A DNA stretch of 64,000 nucleotides from an uncultured Pseudoruegeria sp. (GCA_947498155.1 CANMJD010000007.1:1-64000); one strand, 5' to 3'. Numbered from the stretch's first letter, positions 36,580 to 45,852 are shown. Made by a program: numbers and translations. Notes: a model not told the origin generated them from the letters alone.

Positions 36580-38379
36580 TTAATCGTCCATTTTCAGCGC
36601 AGAGATAAACGCCTGCTGCGGGATTTCGACTTTGCCGAACTGACGCATCTTTTTCTTACCGGCTTTTTGTTTGTCCAGAAGTTTACGCTTCCGGCTCAAA
36701 TCGCCCCCGTAACACTTCGCGGTCACGTCCTTGCGCATCGCCGATAGGGTTTCACGGGCAACCACCCGCCCGCCAATCGCCGCCTGAATCGGGATTTTAA
36801 ACATGTGACGTGGGATCAGATCTTTCAGCTTCTCCACCATCGCCCGACCACGCATTTCGGCGCGATCGCGGTGCACCATCACCGAGAGCGCATCAACGGG
36901 TTCTTCGTTCACAAGCACCTGCATTTTCACAAGGTAATCCTCGCGATAGCCGATCATCTGATAATCAAAGGAAGCATATCCCTTGGTCACGGATTTCAGC
37001 CGGTCGTAGAAATCAAAAACTACCTCATTGAGTGGCAGATCGTAGACCACCATCGCACGGCTGCCCGCATAGGTCAGGTCTTCCTGAATGCCGCGGCGGT
37101 CCTGACAGAGCTTTAGCACATCGCCCAGATATTCATCCGGCACCAGAATGGTCGCCTTGATGCGTGGCTCTTCGATGTGATCAACAAGCGTCAGATCGGG
37201 CATGTCGGCGGGGTTGTGCAATTCTTTCATCGAGCCGTCACGCATATGCACATGATACACCACCGACGGCGCGGTTGTGATCAGCTCAATCCCGTATTCA
37301 CGCTCCAGCCGGTCGCGGATCACCTCAAGGTGCAAAAGCCCGAGGAAGCCACAGCGGAAGCCAAAGCCCAGTGCTGCGGATGTTTCCATTTCAGAGCTAA
37401 ACGACGCATCATTCAGCGAGAGTTTCTCAATCGCCGTGCGCAGGTCTTCGAATTCGGCGTTGTCGACTGGGAACAGACCACAAAAAACCACCGGCTGCGC
37501 AGGCTTAAAGCCCGGCAATGGCGTTTCGCAGCCGCGTTTGTCATGCGTAACCGTATCGCCCACCCGCGTATCGCGTACCTGTTTGATCGAAGCGGTCAGA
37601 AAGCCGATTTCACCAGGCCCTAATTCGTCGATGACAGCCATCTGAGGACGGAATACACCGATCCGGTCCACCGGATAAACCGCATGGGTCGACATCATCT
37701 TGATCCGCTCGCCTTTTTTCAGAACCCCGTCAATCACGCGGATCAACACGATCACGCCGAGATAGGCGTCATACCAACTATCCACAAGCATCGCCTTCAG
37801 CGGTGCGTCGCGGTCGCCTTTGGGGGCAGGCAATTCATTTACGATAGCTTCGAGCGTTTCGTGGATGCCAACACCGGTTTTCGCCGAGACCTGAATGGCG
37901 CCAGAGGCGTCAATGCCGATCACATCTTCGATCTGTTCAGCCACACGATCACAATCCGACGCCGGAAGGTCGATCTTGTTCAGGACCGGTACGATCTCAT
38001 GGTCGGCCTCAATCGCCTGATAGACATTGGCCAGTGTTTGCGCTTCTACCCCTTGGGTGGAATCCACGACCAGCAAAGAGCCTTCAACCGCCTTCATAGA
38101 GCGGGAGACCTCATAGGCGAAATCCACATGGCCGGGGGTGTCGATCAGGTTCAGCACATAGTCCTGCCCGTCGTCGGCCTTATAGTCGATACGCACCGTG
38201 TTGGCTTTGATCGTGATCCCGCGTTCACGCTCAATATCCATGCTGTCGAGCAGTTGCTCTTTCATGTCACGCCCTGCCACGGTGCCCGTCTCTTGGATGA
38301 GCCGGTCAGCAAGGGTGGATTTGCCGTGGTCAATGTGAGCCACGATGGAGAAGTTACGGATTTTAGCGAGATCTGTCAT
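36580..38379 (-). CDS. lepA: Elongation factor 4 (LepA), ribosomal back-translocase GTPase
   Basis: A 599-residue translational GTPase, exactly the usual LepA length. Seen: G1 AHIDHGKST near residues 15-23, [14 protein letters not shown] and the LepA-specific C-terminal domain ending [19 protein letters not shown]. The start [13 protein letters not shown] is preferred over an ATG three codons earlier by family match. The last 18 codons and stop lie inside the repeat copy at 36581-36637, so the present end of the gene was probably supplied by the inserted segment. Gene function should be unaffected because the encoded residues are identical. Confidence 0.97.
   Translation of the reverse strand: MTDLAKIRNFSIVAHIDHGKSTLADRLIQETGTVAGRDMKEQLLDSMDIERERGITIKANTVRIDYKADDGQDYVLNLIDTPGHVDFAYEVSRSMKAVEGSLLVVDSTQGVEAQTLANVYQAIEADHEIVPVLNKIDLPASDCDRVAEQIEDVIGIDASGAIQVSAKTGVGIHETLEAIVNELPAPKGDRDAPLKAMLVDSWYDAYLGVIVLIRVIDGVLKKGERIKMMSTHAVYPVDRIGVFRPQMAVIDELGPGEIGFLTASIKQVRDTRVGDTVTHDKRGCETPLPGFKPAQPVVFCGLFPVDNAEFEDLRTAIEKLSLNDASFSSEMETSAALGFGFRCGFLGLLHLEVIRDRLEREYGIELITTAPSVVYHVHMRDGSMKELHNPADMPDLTLVDHIEEPRIKATILVPDEYLGDVLKLCQDRRGIQEDLTYAGSRAMVVYDLPLNEVVFDFYDRLKSVTKGYASFDYQMIGYREDYLVKMQVLVNEEPVDALSVMVHRDRAEMRGRAMVEKLKDLIPRHMFKIPIQAAIGGRVVARETLSAMRKDVTAKCYGGDLSRKRKLLDKQKAGKKKMRQFGKVEIPQQAFISALKMDD
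36581..36637 (-). repeat. Functional copy of the lepA 3'-end direct repeat
   Basis: This 57-base stretch is the present lepA end and matches 36184-36240 at 56 of 57 positions, in the same orientation. The lepA stop TAA uses the base at 36580, just outside the repeat, so the stop codon itself is formed at the junction with the inserted segment. Confidence 0.88.
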
Positions 38380-38674
38380 AGCACGCATATGATGCGGAAT
38401 CGGGGTGTGGTCAAGCGGGGTTGAACGCTTGGGCCTTTACTATTGATTGGCCTCGGGCTTTTTGATGAATTCTGGCCACCAATTCCAGCGCCCCGCGATG
38501 CCAAACAAGCACCAAGGACCGGCGGGTGCACATGCGCGCCCCGAAGGGGATCGGACGCGGGGATGATGCAGAAGCGTCCCCCCTAATTGCAATGCAGGTC
38601 TTAAACCGCAAACGCCTATACAGTCTGCAATTACGCTTTCGCGGTGATGGAATCGGATTAGACGAGTCGGCGGT
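38380..38674. other. Intergenic region without a recognisable gene
   Basis: About 295 bases between lepA and a small lipoprotein gene. It must hold the leftward lepA promoter. A short G+C-rich inverted motif lies near 38545-38560. Open frames of 60-100 codons cross the area but none has a ribosome binding site or a family I know. Confidence 0.3.
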
Positions 38675-38992
38675 TTAGGGTTTTCGTTCTGAGTGACACC
38701 GGCCGATCTTAAACTCCCCCACTGCCACATCGCCGGAAAAACTGCCGCCTTTCATGGTGCACCCTGTCACCTCTTCTGCGGCGGAACGCATGGCGACGGC
38801 GATATCCACCTGTTGCGGTTTATAAACAAAGCCAGTGCGCACGACCTCAACCGAGTCCTCTTTACGGCGCACGGTAAAATCAAGATCCCCACGGGTGACG
38901 GTCTGTGCCTCTTGACCGAGGTAGCGATAAGTTGGCGCAGAACAGCCCCCAACCCCAATGATGCACATCAGACCGGTTATAAAACCCCGCAT
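38675..38992 (-). CDS. Small lipoprotein of unknown function
   Basis: A 105-residue protein starting MRGFITGLMCIIGVGGCSAP. The lipobox-like GVGGC puts the lipidated Cys at residue 17, so it is predicted to be anchored to a membrane on the periplasmic side. The mature part contains two further Cys residues (TGCTMKGG and IGRCHSE) and an FTVRRKEDSVEVVRTGF segment. I do not know the family. A GGAAG-type ribosome binding site precedes the ATG. Stands alone between lepA and a divergent secreted-protein gene. Confidence 0.65.
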   Translation of the reverse strand: MRGFITGLMCIIGVGGCSAPTYRYLGQEAQTVTRGDLDFTVRRKEDSVEVVRTGFVYKPQQVDIAVAMRSAAEEVTGCTMKGGSFSGDVAVGEFKIGRCHSERKP

Positions 38993-39200
38993 CGCACTTC
39001 CTTTTCACTGTGAAACCGTCCTGCCTAGCCCACTCCAAGAAAGTAAAAATTGAGTTAATTTGAGGGGTTCCGGTCAGATCGCCGCCCCTTGTGCGTTTCA
39101 ATTGAAAAACCACACTGATTCTGGCATAATCTTCACATGAGAAACCTGTCAGGGAGACATTCGCAGATAAGCGAGGCCCCTGTTGGCATGAGGCAGCACT

Positions 39201-39506
39201 ATGAAAAAACTATTATTAGCGGCCGCAATCGTCGCTGTTACCGCCCCCCTTGCATCCGCGGGCACCGTTGAACGGGCCTGCCTGAAGTCCGACCGCAAAA
39301 GCGCAAGCCGTGCGCTGTGTGGCTGCATTCAGGATGTTGCGGATCAAACTCTGACACGCGGCGATCAGAAGCTGGTGGCGAGCTTCTTTAAAGACCCGCA
39401 TCGCGCGCAGGAAATCCGCCAGTCTGATAGCCGCAGCCATGAGACATTCTGGAAGAAATACAAATCCTTTGGCAAAACCGCCGAGGTTTATTGCCGGCGC
39501 AGCTGA
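39201..39506 (+). CDS. Small secreted protein, conserved roseobacter type
   Basis: A 101-residue protein with a clear signal peptide (MKKLLLAAAIVAVTAPLASA, cleaved before GTVERAC). The mature 81 residues carry four Cys (near residues 27, 40, 42 and 98) that could form disulfides, and a segment RGDQKLVASFFKDPHRAQEI followed by RQSDSRSHETFWKKY. I recall similar small proteins in Rhodobacteraceae, but no function is established that I can cite. Its 3' end overlaps the convergent phosphatase gene by 19 bases. Confidence 0.7.
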   Translation: MKKLLLAAAIVAVTAPLASAGTVERACLKSDRKSASRALCGCIQDVADQTLTRGDQKLVASFFKDPHRAQEIRQSDSRSHETFWKKYKSFGKTAEVYCRRS

Positions 39507-39946
39507 TCGATCAGGCCTTGGCAGGCGGATTCGATCAGACGGATCGGGGTGTCAAAATCCCGCGTATAATAGGGATCCGGCACCTCTGAGGGGACGGATT
39601 CCGCTGCGTACTCCAAAAACAGTTTGACCTGCGTTGTGTTTCCAGCCGGGCGCAGGCGCTCTATGTCGGCGATATTCTCGGCATCCATTCCCAATATCAG
39701 ATCAAACCGGTCAAAATCTTTGGCATTGAACTGGCGTGCGCGCAGATCAGCAAGGTCATAGCCGTGTGTACGGGCGGCTTCTTGCATAGGGGCATAGGGT
39801 GGTTTGCCGATATGCCAACCGGCAGTGCCAGCGCTGTCAATGACGACCGACAGGCCCGCCTGTGCTGACAAAGCCCGAAAGACCCCCTCTGCCGTCGGAG
39901 AGCGGCAAATATTGCCAAGGCACACAAATAGGATGGATGTTGTCAT
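39488..39946 (-). CDS. Low-molecular-weight protein tyrosine phosphatase
   Basis: A 152-residue cytoplasmic phosphatase. The P-loop is CLGNICRS (residues 9-16; catalytic Cys9, Arg15 of the CX5R motif), and the general acid Asp lies in VPDPYY near residues 121-126. It removes phosphate from tyrosine residues; in bacteria partners are often BY-kinases, and none is seen in this window. Convergent 19-base overlap with the upstream secreted-protein gene. Confidence 0.93.
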   Translation of the reverse strand: MTTSILFVCLGNICRSPTAEGVFRALSAQAGLSVVIDSAGTAGWHIGKPPYAPMQEAARTHGYDLADLRARQFNAKDFDRFDLILGMDAENIADIERLRPAGNTTQVKLFLEYAAESVPSEVPDPYYTRDFDTPIRLIESACQGLIDQLRRQ

Positions 39947-40055
39947 CCTTTAGAAGTGGCTGATTGCCTTGCACCGGTCAAGGGGCGCGCGCACGCCAGT
40001 GCTAATCAGGGGCTGGGGGTGCCGCAGAGCGACGCCCCCTACTTCTATCGCCGCC

Positions 40056-40562
40056 TTATTGGTCTTTATGGGCGCCGTCTTTGTCCATGTCGCCATGGTT
40101 CATAGCCCCGTGATCCGCCTTGCGCTCATTGTCGACGGGAATTTGGACCTCAAGCTCACCGGCGTTTTCAAAGACCAATGTGACATCCAGCATCTCGCCT
40201 TGTTCAAACGGGCCTGTCAGCCCCATGAACATGACATGATAGCCACCGCGTTTCAGCGCTAGCGTTTCGCCAGCATCGACTTCGAATCCGCCTTCGACCT
40301 GCATCATTTTCATGACGCCATCGCCCATGTCTTTATGGGTGTGCAGCTCGACCCGTTTGGCCGCATCAGAGCGTACCTCGATCAGGCGGTCGTCGGTTTC
40401 GGTGTGGTTTGTGATCTGCATGAAGGCGGCACCGGCTTTGGCGGTGGGGCTGGCGGCGCGGGCGTAGGAATCCTGCACCATCATCGCCATGTCACCGGCA
40501 AATGCAGCCGAGGACAACAGGACGGCAGACAGAGTCACGCCAAGCGTTTTTGAAAAAGACAT
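40056..40562 (-). CDS. Periplasmic copper chaperone PCuAC
   Basis: A 168-residue protein with a signal peptide (MSFSKTLGVTLSAVLLSSAAFA) and the PCu(A)C domain. Copper ligands are visible as the Met/His cluster after VELHTHKDM and the HVMFMG motif (H-x-M-x-M) near residue 115. A C-terminal tail of about 20 residues rich in His, Met and Asp (starting KADHGAMNHGD) adds further metal-binding residues. PCuAC delivers Cu(I) to cytochrome oxidase. The open frame extends 67 codons upstream, but MSFSKTLG with AGGAG just ahead is the true start. It is 44 bases downstream of a Cys-rich small protein gene, probably in one operon. Confidence 0.9.
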   Translation of the reverse strand: MSFSKTLGVTLSAVLLSSAAFAGDMAMMVQDSYARAASPTAKAGAAFMQITNHTETDDRLIEVRSDAAKRVELHTHKDMGDGVMKMMQVEGGFEVDAGETLALKRGGYHVMFMGLTGPFEQGEMLDVTLVFENAGELEVQIPVDNERKADHGAMNHGDMDKDGAHKDQ

Positions 40563-40606
40563 CGGAGTCTCCTGTAAAGAATAGAGTTGGGAAGTTTTTT
40601 TGGGAA

Positions 40607-40957
40607 TCAGGCCGCTTGGGGTGGTCCGCGTCCTCGGGGCACCGGAGGCTGCGCTCCGCACCGTTGCACCTGCTGAGTCGCAAAAAGAATCGCTGTTTGT
40701 GTGGCAGGGGCCGCCGCAACCGGTTTCCGGCCAATATCGGCCATCACAAGATTGGCAAAACAATCAGGACAATGATGGCAGGTCTTGGTCGGCTTACCCT
40801 CCGCGTCCACCGCAACCTCGATGGCAATATCATCGATGCAAAGGATCGCACTGCCCGCTGCCTGCGCTTGCCCTTGCACAAGACCAAAGGCCACGCTGGA
40901 AAACACCAGCATCACACTGAGGAATAGGGCCGAAACGATGCGATACACAGCAGTCAT
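40607..40957 (-). CDS. Small membrane/secreted Cys-rich protein linked to PCuAC
   Basis: A 116-residue protein with an N-terminal hydrophobic segment (MTAVYRIVSALFLSVMLVFS...FGLVQG) acting as signal peptide or anchor. The mature part has ILCIDDIAIEV, then KTCHHCPDC with a CxxCxxC-like cluster near residues 60-66. The layout resembles DUF2946-type proteins often found near copper genes. A role in copper handling is inferred from the cysteines and from the next gene, PCuAC. Confidence 0.65.
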   Translation of the reverse strand: MTAVYRIVSALFLSVMLVFSSVAFGLVQGQAQAAGSAILCIDDIAIEVAVDAEGKPTKTCHHCPDCFANLVMADIGRKPVAAAPATQTAILFATQQVQRCGAQPPVPRGRGPPQAA

Positions 40958-40998
40958 ACAAACTGTTTAAGCACGGGGCGAAAAGAGTCCAATAGACA

Positions 40999-41033
40999 AA
41001 AAGAAGCGGCCCCGCCGTTTCCGGTGAGGCCGC
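40999..41033 (-). terminator. Terminator of rpmB
   Basis: On the minus strand GCGGCC/GGCCGC arms with a G+C-rich interior are followed by TTCTTTTTG. It lies about 25 bases after the rpmB stop. Confidence 0.85.
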
Positions 41034-41057
41034 AAATTATTTTTAAATTCCAGTCGC

Positions 41058-41345
41058 TTAAGCGGAAGCTTGGGCTTTTTGGATTTCTTTTTTGACTTTC
41101 AGAGCGTTCGCGGACAGCTCGGAGTCTTTTGCTTTCGCCATGAATGCGTCCAGACCACCACGGTGATCAACAGTGCGCAGGGCAGAAGCGGAAATACGGA
41201 ATTTGAAGCCGCGACCCAGGGTCTCGGACTGCAAAGTAACGTCGTTCAGGTTCGGCAGGAACCGGCGACGGGTACGGTTTTTAGCATGGCTGACGTTGTT
41301 GCCAGTCATTGGGCCTTTGGCGGTCAGTTCGCAAACGCGCGACAT
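41058..41345 (-). CDS. rpmB: 50S ribosomal protein L28
   Basis: A 95-residue protein in the longer alphaproteobacterial form. It begins [20 protein letters not shown], the conserved L28 N-terminus, and continues with [15 protein letters not shown]. It binds near the E site of the large subunit. It is a single-gene unit with its own terminator. Confidence 0.97.
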   Translation of the reverse strand: MSRVCELTAKGPMTGNNVSHAKNRTRRRFLPNLNDVTLQSETLGRGFKFRISASALRTVDHRGGLDAFMAKAKDSELSANALKVKKEIQKAQASA

Positions 41346-41480
41346 GTGCTCTTCCTCATCTCGGGGTCGGCGTCAGGCGGATCCCTCCACCGACTAGACA
41401 ATTGAAACAGGCGCCGCCGCAGCAACGCCTTTTATACTGTTGGCGGGGAATACGGCCATTGCGCGGGGAGGTCAAGCGAT

Positions 41481-42464
41481 TCATTTGCCCTGCGCCAGTT
41501 GATTTAGCAACTTGCGGGCCGCTGCTGTTGGCGTGGTTTGCCCTTGCGCCACAGATTGCCCCAAATGCTGCATTTGAGCGCGAATAACCGGGTCTTCCTG
41601 CAGTTGTGCCAGAAGACCATAGCGGACCTCTTCTTCGAACCAGTGGCGCGACTGCCGCACGCGATTCGCCTGCCAATGGCCCTCTGTCTTACGCCAGTCG
41701 GCCAGATCTTGCATTTCTGCCCATGCCTGCAGCAGACCATCTTCTTGCAGGGCAGACACCAGCATGGCTTTGGGAAACCCCTCAGGGTCCTGTGCGCGTT
41801 TGCGCAACAGCCGCAATGCACCCGTGTAGTCGGCACAGGTCCGCATCGCCGCCGGTTTCAGGTCGCCATCCGCCTTATTGACCAGAATGATGTCGGCGAT
41901 CTCCATGATCCCGCGCTTGACCCCCTGCAATTCATCGCCGCCCGCCGGGGCCAGTAGCAACAAGAACAGATCACTCATTTCGGCCACCATGGTTTCGGAC
42001 TGACCAACCCCGACGGTTTCGATCAGCACCACATCAAAGCCCGCAGCTTCGCAGAGCATCACCGCCTCGCGGGTGCGCCGTGCCACACCCCCAAGCTGGC
42101 TTTGGCTGGGCGAGGGTCGAATAAAGGCATTGGGGTCCCGTGATAGCCGCTCCATCCGGGTTTTATCCCCCAGAATCGATCCGCCAGAGCGCGTCGACGA
42201 AGGGTCCACCGCCAAAACAGCCACCCGCAACCCCTGCCCTGTCAACATCATGCCAAAGGATTCGATGAAGGTGGATTTACCAACCCCCGGCGTACCAGAG
42301 AGCCCAATGCGCAGCGCCTGCCGTTGCGTGCCCTTGAGGGTTTGCAACACCTCTGTCGCCATCACGCGATGATCCGCGCGTCCGCTTTCAATCAGCGTGA
42401 TCGCGCGCGCCAAGGCCCGCCGCTGTCCATTTTTCACGCCATCGGCGAGTTCTGACACATTCAT
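41481..42464 (-). CDS. meaB: MeaB-family GTPase (methylmalonyl-CoA mutase chaperone)
   Basis: A 327-residue G3E-type GTPase. Walker A is SGTPGVGKST near residue 56; VDPSSTRSGGSILGDKTRM near 85 and VLIETVGVGQSE near 141 are typical, as is NKADGD (G4). MeaB protects and reactivates the B12-dependent methylmalonyl-CoA mutase. The mutase genes are not in this window. The frame opens 13 codons earlier (MPDECAEG), but MNVSELADGVKNG matches the family N-terminus better. Confidence 0.92.
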   Translation of the reverse strand: MNVSELADGVKNGQRRALARAITLIESGRADHRVMATEVLQTLKGTQRQALRIGLSGTPGVGKSTFIESFGMMLTGQGLRVAVLAVDPSSTRSGGSILGDKTRMERLSRDPNAFIRPSPSQSQLGGVARRTREAVMLCEAAGFDVVLIETVGVGQSETMVAEMSDLFLLLLAPAGGDELQGVKRGIMEIADIILVNKADGDLKPAAMRTCADYTGALRLLRKRAQDPEGFPKAMLVSALQEDGLLQAWAEMQDLADWRKTEGHWQANRVRQSRHWFEEEVRYGLLAQLQEDPVIRAQMQHLGQSVAQGQTTPTAAARKLLNQLAQGK

Positions 42465-42589
42465 CACAGGCACTAAGCAACCTTCCGCACATTCGTCGGG
42501 CATCCCGGTTGACGCCCCGCCCCATTTCTTGCCTTGATCAACGCGGGCTGTCCAGCATCCCCAAGCATTTGAGGCAAAGGTATATCACG

Positions 42590-43303
42590 ATGAAACGATC
42601 CATGCAGATGCTTTCTGTGGTTGCGATAACTCTCGCCACACCGCAGCTCGCGCAAGCCGAAGACGGTATTTTCGATGTCTACCTGCGCGGCATCAAAGGC
42701 GGAACCTTGACGCTTAAGGCCAATATCGGCACCAACGGCTATGCCGCCAGCGGATTGGCCCAGACCACGGGGCTGGTCGGTAAGATCGCCAAATTCCGCT
42801 ATAGCGCCAAAGTCAGGGGACAAGTTTCAGGTACAAAACTGCGCCCCCTCAGCTATTCGGAAACCGAATACACAAGCCGGCGCGACTCAACATCAAGTAT
42901 TGACTACACCAGCGGCAAACCGGTGCTGACGGATGGCAAAAACCGCAAGCCGCGAGACTATGACATTGATCCGGCGGATCAATCAGACACGGTGGACCCG
43001 CTGACGGCGATTTTTCTGACCGTGCGCGCGGTGCCCGAAGAACAGGTATGCGCGCTGTCGCGGTTTGTCTTTGACGGGCATCGGCGCAGCAAAGTCACCC
43101 TGTCCGCACGCAGCAAGACCGAGACCGGATATAGCTGCAAAGGTGAATACCGCCGCGTCGCAGGCTATAAGCCCAAAGACATGCAGGAACGCACTACTTT
43201 TCCCTTCACCATCGACTTTGAGCCAACCACCGATGGCAAATTTCACGCCACCAAGATTTCTTCGGCTTCTCTCTATGGCAGAGTTGTGATGAATCGCCGA
43301 TAA
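42590..43303 (+). CDS. DUF3108-domain secreted protein
   Basis: A 237-residue protein with a signal peptide (MKRSMQMLSVVAITLATPQLAQA) and a mature part typical of DUF3108: FDVYLRGIKGGTLTLKANIG near residue 28, and VDPLTAIFLTVRAV near 122. Function is unknown; these proteins are exported, and a beta-rich envelope role is likely. A frame extension of 27 codons upstream lacks sense as a signal peptide. Seven bases separate it from hrpB, so the two are probably co-transcribed. Confidence 0.78.
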   Translation: MKRSMQMLSVVAITLATPQLAQAEDGIFDVYLRGIKGGTLTLKANIGTNGYAASGLAQTTGLVGKIAKFRYSAKVRGQVSGTKLRPLSYSETEYTSRRDSTSSIDYTSGKPVLTDGKNRKPRDYDIDPADQSDTVDPLTAIFLTVRAVPEEQVCALSRFVFDGHRRSKVTLSARSKTETGYSCKGEYRRVAGYKPKDMQERTTFPFTIDFEPTTDGKFHATKISSASLYGRVVMNRR

Positions 43304-43310
43304 GGACGGG

Positions 43311-45740
43311 GTGACGACGTTTAATCTCCCGATTGATGCGGTTCTGCCGGAACTGCTTACCGCCCTTTCGCAGGCGGGCCGTGTTGTACTGCAAGCCCCC
43401 CCCGGGGCGGGCAAAACCACCCGTGTGCCGCTGGCCATCCTTGAGGCAGGCACCTCGGGCAAAATCCTGATGCTGGAGCCGCGCCGCCTTGCCGCGCGGG
43501 CAGCCGCCGAACGCATGGCCGATACATTGGGTGAACCCGTCGGGCAGCGGGTCGGATACCGCGTGCGCGGGGCGGCCAAAACCTCCGGCGCCACACGGAT
43601 CGAAGTGGTAACCGAAGGCATTTTGACCCGCATGATCCAGTCTGACCCCGAATTGACGGGCATTGGCACGGTGATTTTTGATGAATTCCATGAACGATCG
43701 CTAAATGCCGATCTGGGCTTGGCCCTCTGTTGGGAAATCCGCACCGCCTTGCGCGATGATCTGAATATTGTGGTGATGTCGGCGACACTGGATGCGGCCC
43801 CCGTCGCCGATTTGCTCGATGATGCACCGGTGGTTACCTCCTTGGGCCAGAGCTATCCGGTTGAAACCCGCTGGCTGGATCGCCCAACCACCAAAACCAC
43901 CCGCTATGAAACGGCCATGGCCGAGTTAATCCATAACGCCGTGCAGGAAACCGACGGCGGCATCCTGGCTTTCCTGCCGGGCGAGGGCGAAATCAGGCGG
44001 GTGCAATCCCTGCTTGGCACCCTGCCCGACGACGTGGTGATCCGCCCGCTCTTTGGCGCGATGAAATTTGCCGAACAACGCGCCGCCATTGCCCCGGCGG
44101 AATCGGGGCGCAAACTGGTGCTGGCCACATCTATCGCGGAAACTTCGCTGACCATTCAGGACGTGCGGGTGGTTATTGATGGTGGCAAAGCTCGGCGTGC
44201 GCGGTTTGATCCGGCCTCCGGCATGTCGCGGCTTGTGACCGAACGCGTCAGCCGCGCCGAAGCCACCCAGCGACAGGGGCGCGCCGGTCGGGTGGCCGAG
44301 GGCCACTGCTACCGCCTGTGGACCAAAGGCGAAGAAGGCGGTCTGCAGCCCTTTCCGCCCGCCGAAATCGAAAGCGCCGATCTGACGGGATTTGCGCTGG
44401 AACTGGCGCTCTGGGGCACCGCCGATGGCAACGAGCTGGCCCTGCTGACGCCGCCAAACCCCGGCGCTTTGGCACAGGCGCGCAGCCTGCTAATGGGCTT
44501 GGGCGCGCTTGATAGCGGTCACCGCATCACCCTCCATGGCAAAGACATCGCAAGCAAACCCCTGCATCCGCGTCTGGCGCATATGTTGATCAAGGCAGGG
44601 GCGCAGGCCGCCCCGCTGGCAGCACTTCTCGCCGATAGAGACCCGCTGCGGGGCGCGCCGGTTGATCTGGACCTGCGCCTTGCTGCCCTTCGGGGGAGTC
44701 GCGACCAGCAGGCCAATCCCGCCGCCCTTGCCCGTATTCGAGAGGACGCAAAACGGCTGAAACGCGGCCTGACGGTTCGCCCGCCCCTTTCGACCGCAGA
44801 AATGGCAGCCCTTGCCTATCCTGACCGGATCGGGCTGCGCCGCGCCGGGGATGATCCGCGCTGGGTGCTATCGGGGGGATCTGGCGTGATTATGTCCGCC
44901 GAAGACCCGATGGCCGCCACGCGGCTGCTGGTGGTCACAGATACCGATGGCAAAGCCAAAGACGCCAAAATCCGCCAAGCCGTGCCACTGAGCGATTCCG
45001 AATTACGCGCACTTTACGGATCTGAAATCCACTGGGTCGAGCATTGCATCTGGTCCCGTCGCGACCGGAAAATTCTTGCCCGAAGGCAAGAGTGTTTCGG
45101 TGCATTGGTCCTGCAGGATCGCATCTGGAAAGAAGCCCCCGCCGAGGCCCGCGCACGGGCCGCCGTCGAAGGCCTGCGCGACATCGGTTTGCGCTTTAGC
45201 CCCGCAGCGGACCGGTTCCGGGCACGGGTTGCCCTGCTTGCTGCGGGCGATAACAGCGTGCCGGATATGTCAGAGGCTGCCTTACTGGATAGGCTGGAAG
45301 ACTGGTTGCTACCGCATCTGGGCGACACCCGCACCGAGGCCGACCTGAAAGCGCTGGACCTGCTGGAACCGCTGCGCAACATGCTTAGCTGGGATCAGCA
45401 ACAACGCCTCGACCACATGGCACCCAGCCATTTCACCACGCCCTTGGGCAACCGTATTCCGATTGATTACAGCACCGAGCATCCGGAAATCGCCCTGCGC
45501 CTGCAGGAAATGTTCGGCACGACAAACCACCCGACCGTCGGCACAAATCGCACCCCCCTACGGGTGACCCTTTTGTCCCCCGCGCGCCGCCCTTTGCAAA
45601 CTACAATGGATATTCCCGCCTTCTGGCAAAGCTCCTATGCCGATGTGCGCAAGGACATGCGCGGGCGTTACCCTAAACACCCCTGGCCCGAAGACCCGAC
45701 CCAAGCCGATCCGACCTTAAAGGCAAAACCCAGAAAATAG
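43311..45740 (+). CDS. hrpB: ATP-dependent helicase HrpB
   Basis: An 809-residue DEAH/RHA-type helicase of the HrpB group. Motif I is APPGAGKTTRV near residue 29, motif II DEFHERS (a DEAH variant) near 124, and motif VI QRQGRAGRVAEG near 318. The C-terminal HrpB domain follows. RNA substrate and physiological role are unclear in bacteria. The start is GTG at 43311, seven bases after the DUF3108 stop. The end is followed by a composite inverted repeat. Confidence 0.93.
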   Translation: MTTFNLPIDAVLPELLTALSQAGRVVLQAPPGAGKTTRVPLAILEAGTSGKILMLEPRRLAARAAAERMADTLGEPVGQRVGYRVRGAAKTSGATRIEVVTEGILTRMIQSDPELTGIGTVIFDEFHERSLNADLGLALCWEIRTALRDDLNIVVMSATLDAAPVADLLDDAPVVTSLGQSYPVETRWLDRPTTKTTRYETAMAELIHNAVQETDGGILAFLPGEGEIRRVQSLLGTLPDDVVIRPLFGAMKFAEQRAAIAPAESGRKLVLATSIAETSLTIQDVRVVIDGGKARRARFDPASGMSRLVTERVSRAEATQRQGRAGRVAEGHCYRLWTKGEEGGLQPFPPAEIESADLTGFALELALWGTADGNELALLTPPNPGALAQARSLLMGLGALDSGHRITLHGKDIASKPLHPRLAHMLIKAGAQAAPLAALLADRDPLRGAPVDLDLRLAALRGSRDQQANPAALARIREDAKRLKRGLTVRPPLSTAEMAALAYPDRIGLRRAGDDPRWVLSGGSGVIMSAEDPMAATRLLVVTDTDGKAKDAKIRQAVPLSDSELRALYGSEIHWVEHCIWSRRDRKILARRQECFGALVLQDRIWKEAPAEARARAAVEGLRDIGLRFSPAADRFRARVALLAAGDNSVPDMSEAALLDRLEDWLLPHLGDTRTEADLKALDLLEPLRNMLSWDQQQRLDHMAPSHFTTPLGNRIPIDYSTEHPEIALRLQEMFGTTNHPTVGTNRTPLRVTLLSPARRPLQTTMDIPAFWQSSYADVRKDMRGRYPKHPWPEDPTQADPTLKAKPRK

Positions 45741-45774
45741 GGGCGCTGCCCCCGCCGCCTTGGGCGGCTCCCCC

Positions 45775-45826
45775 GGGGATATTTGACGAACAAAGTACCT
45801 GCCAACTTTGTTCCATAAATATCCCC
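45775..45826. repeat. 52 bp composite intergenic palindrome
   Basis: The outer arms GGGGATATTT (45775-45784) and AAATATCCCC (45817-45826) match perfectly, then a 3-base internal loop (GAC/CAT), then inner arms GAACAAAGT (45788-45796) and ACTTTGTTC (45805-45813) match perfectly around an 8-base loop. Just upstream a second hairpin GCCGCC/GGGCGGC is present. It lies between convergent hrpB and yejF. The palindromic head with G+C-rich flanks looks like a dispersed intergenic repeat of REP type; as it has no U-run it is not a simple terminator. Confidence 0.85.
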
Positions 45827-45852
45827 GCCGGAGGCATTAAATCTAAAAGACC

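Larger units (their letters stand above)
36184..36580. mobile_element. Putative 397 bp integrated mini-element at the lepA 3' end
   Basis: The unit is bounded by the two lepA 3'-end copies, whose starts lie exactly 397 bases apart. Inside are an A+T-rich stretch (36241-36410), a TATAAT box, a 33-codon glycine-rich ORF and a bidirectional terminator. No integrase or transposase is encoded. Duplication of a gene's 3' end with restoration of the gene is the footprint of site-specific integration; the small size suggests a non-autonomous element or a deletion remnant of a larger island. A simple local duplication followed by insertion is the alternative. Confidence 0.5.

Noticed and set aside
38411..38611. 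66-codon frame between lepA and the lipoprotein gene
   Set aside because: No ribosome binding site, no recognisable protein, and overlapping frames on both strands are equally open.
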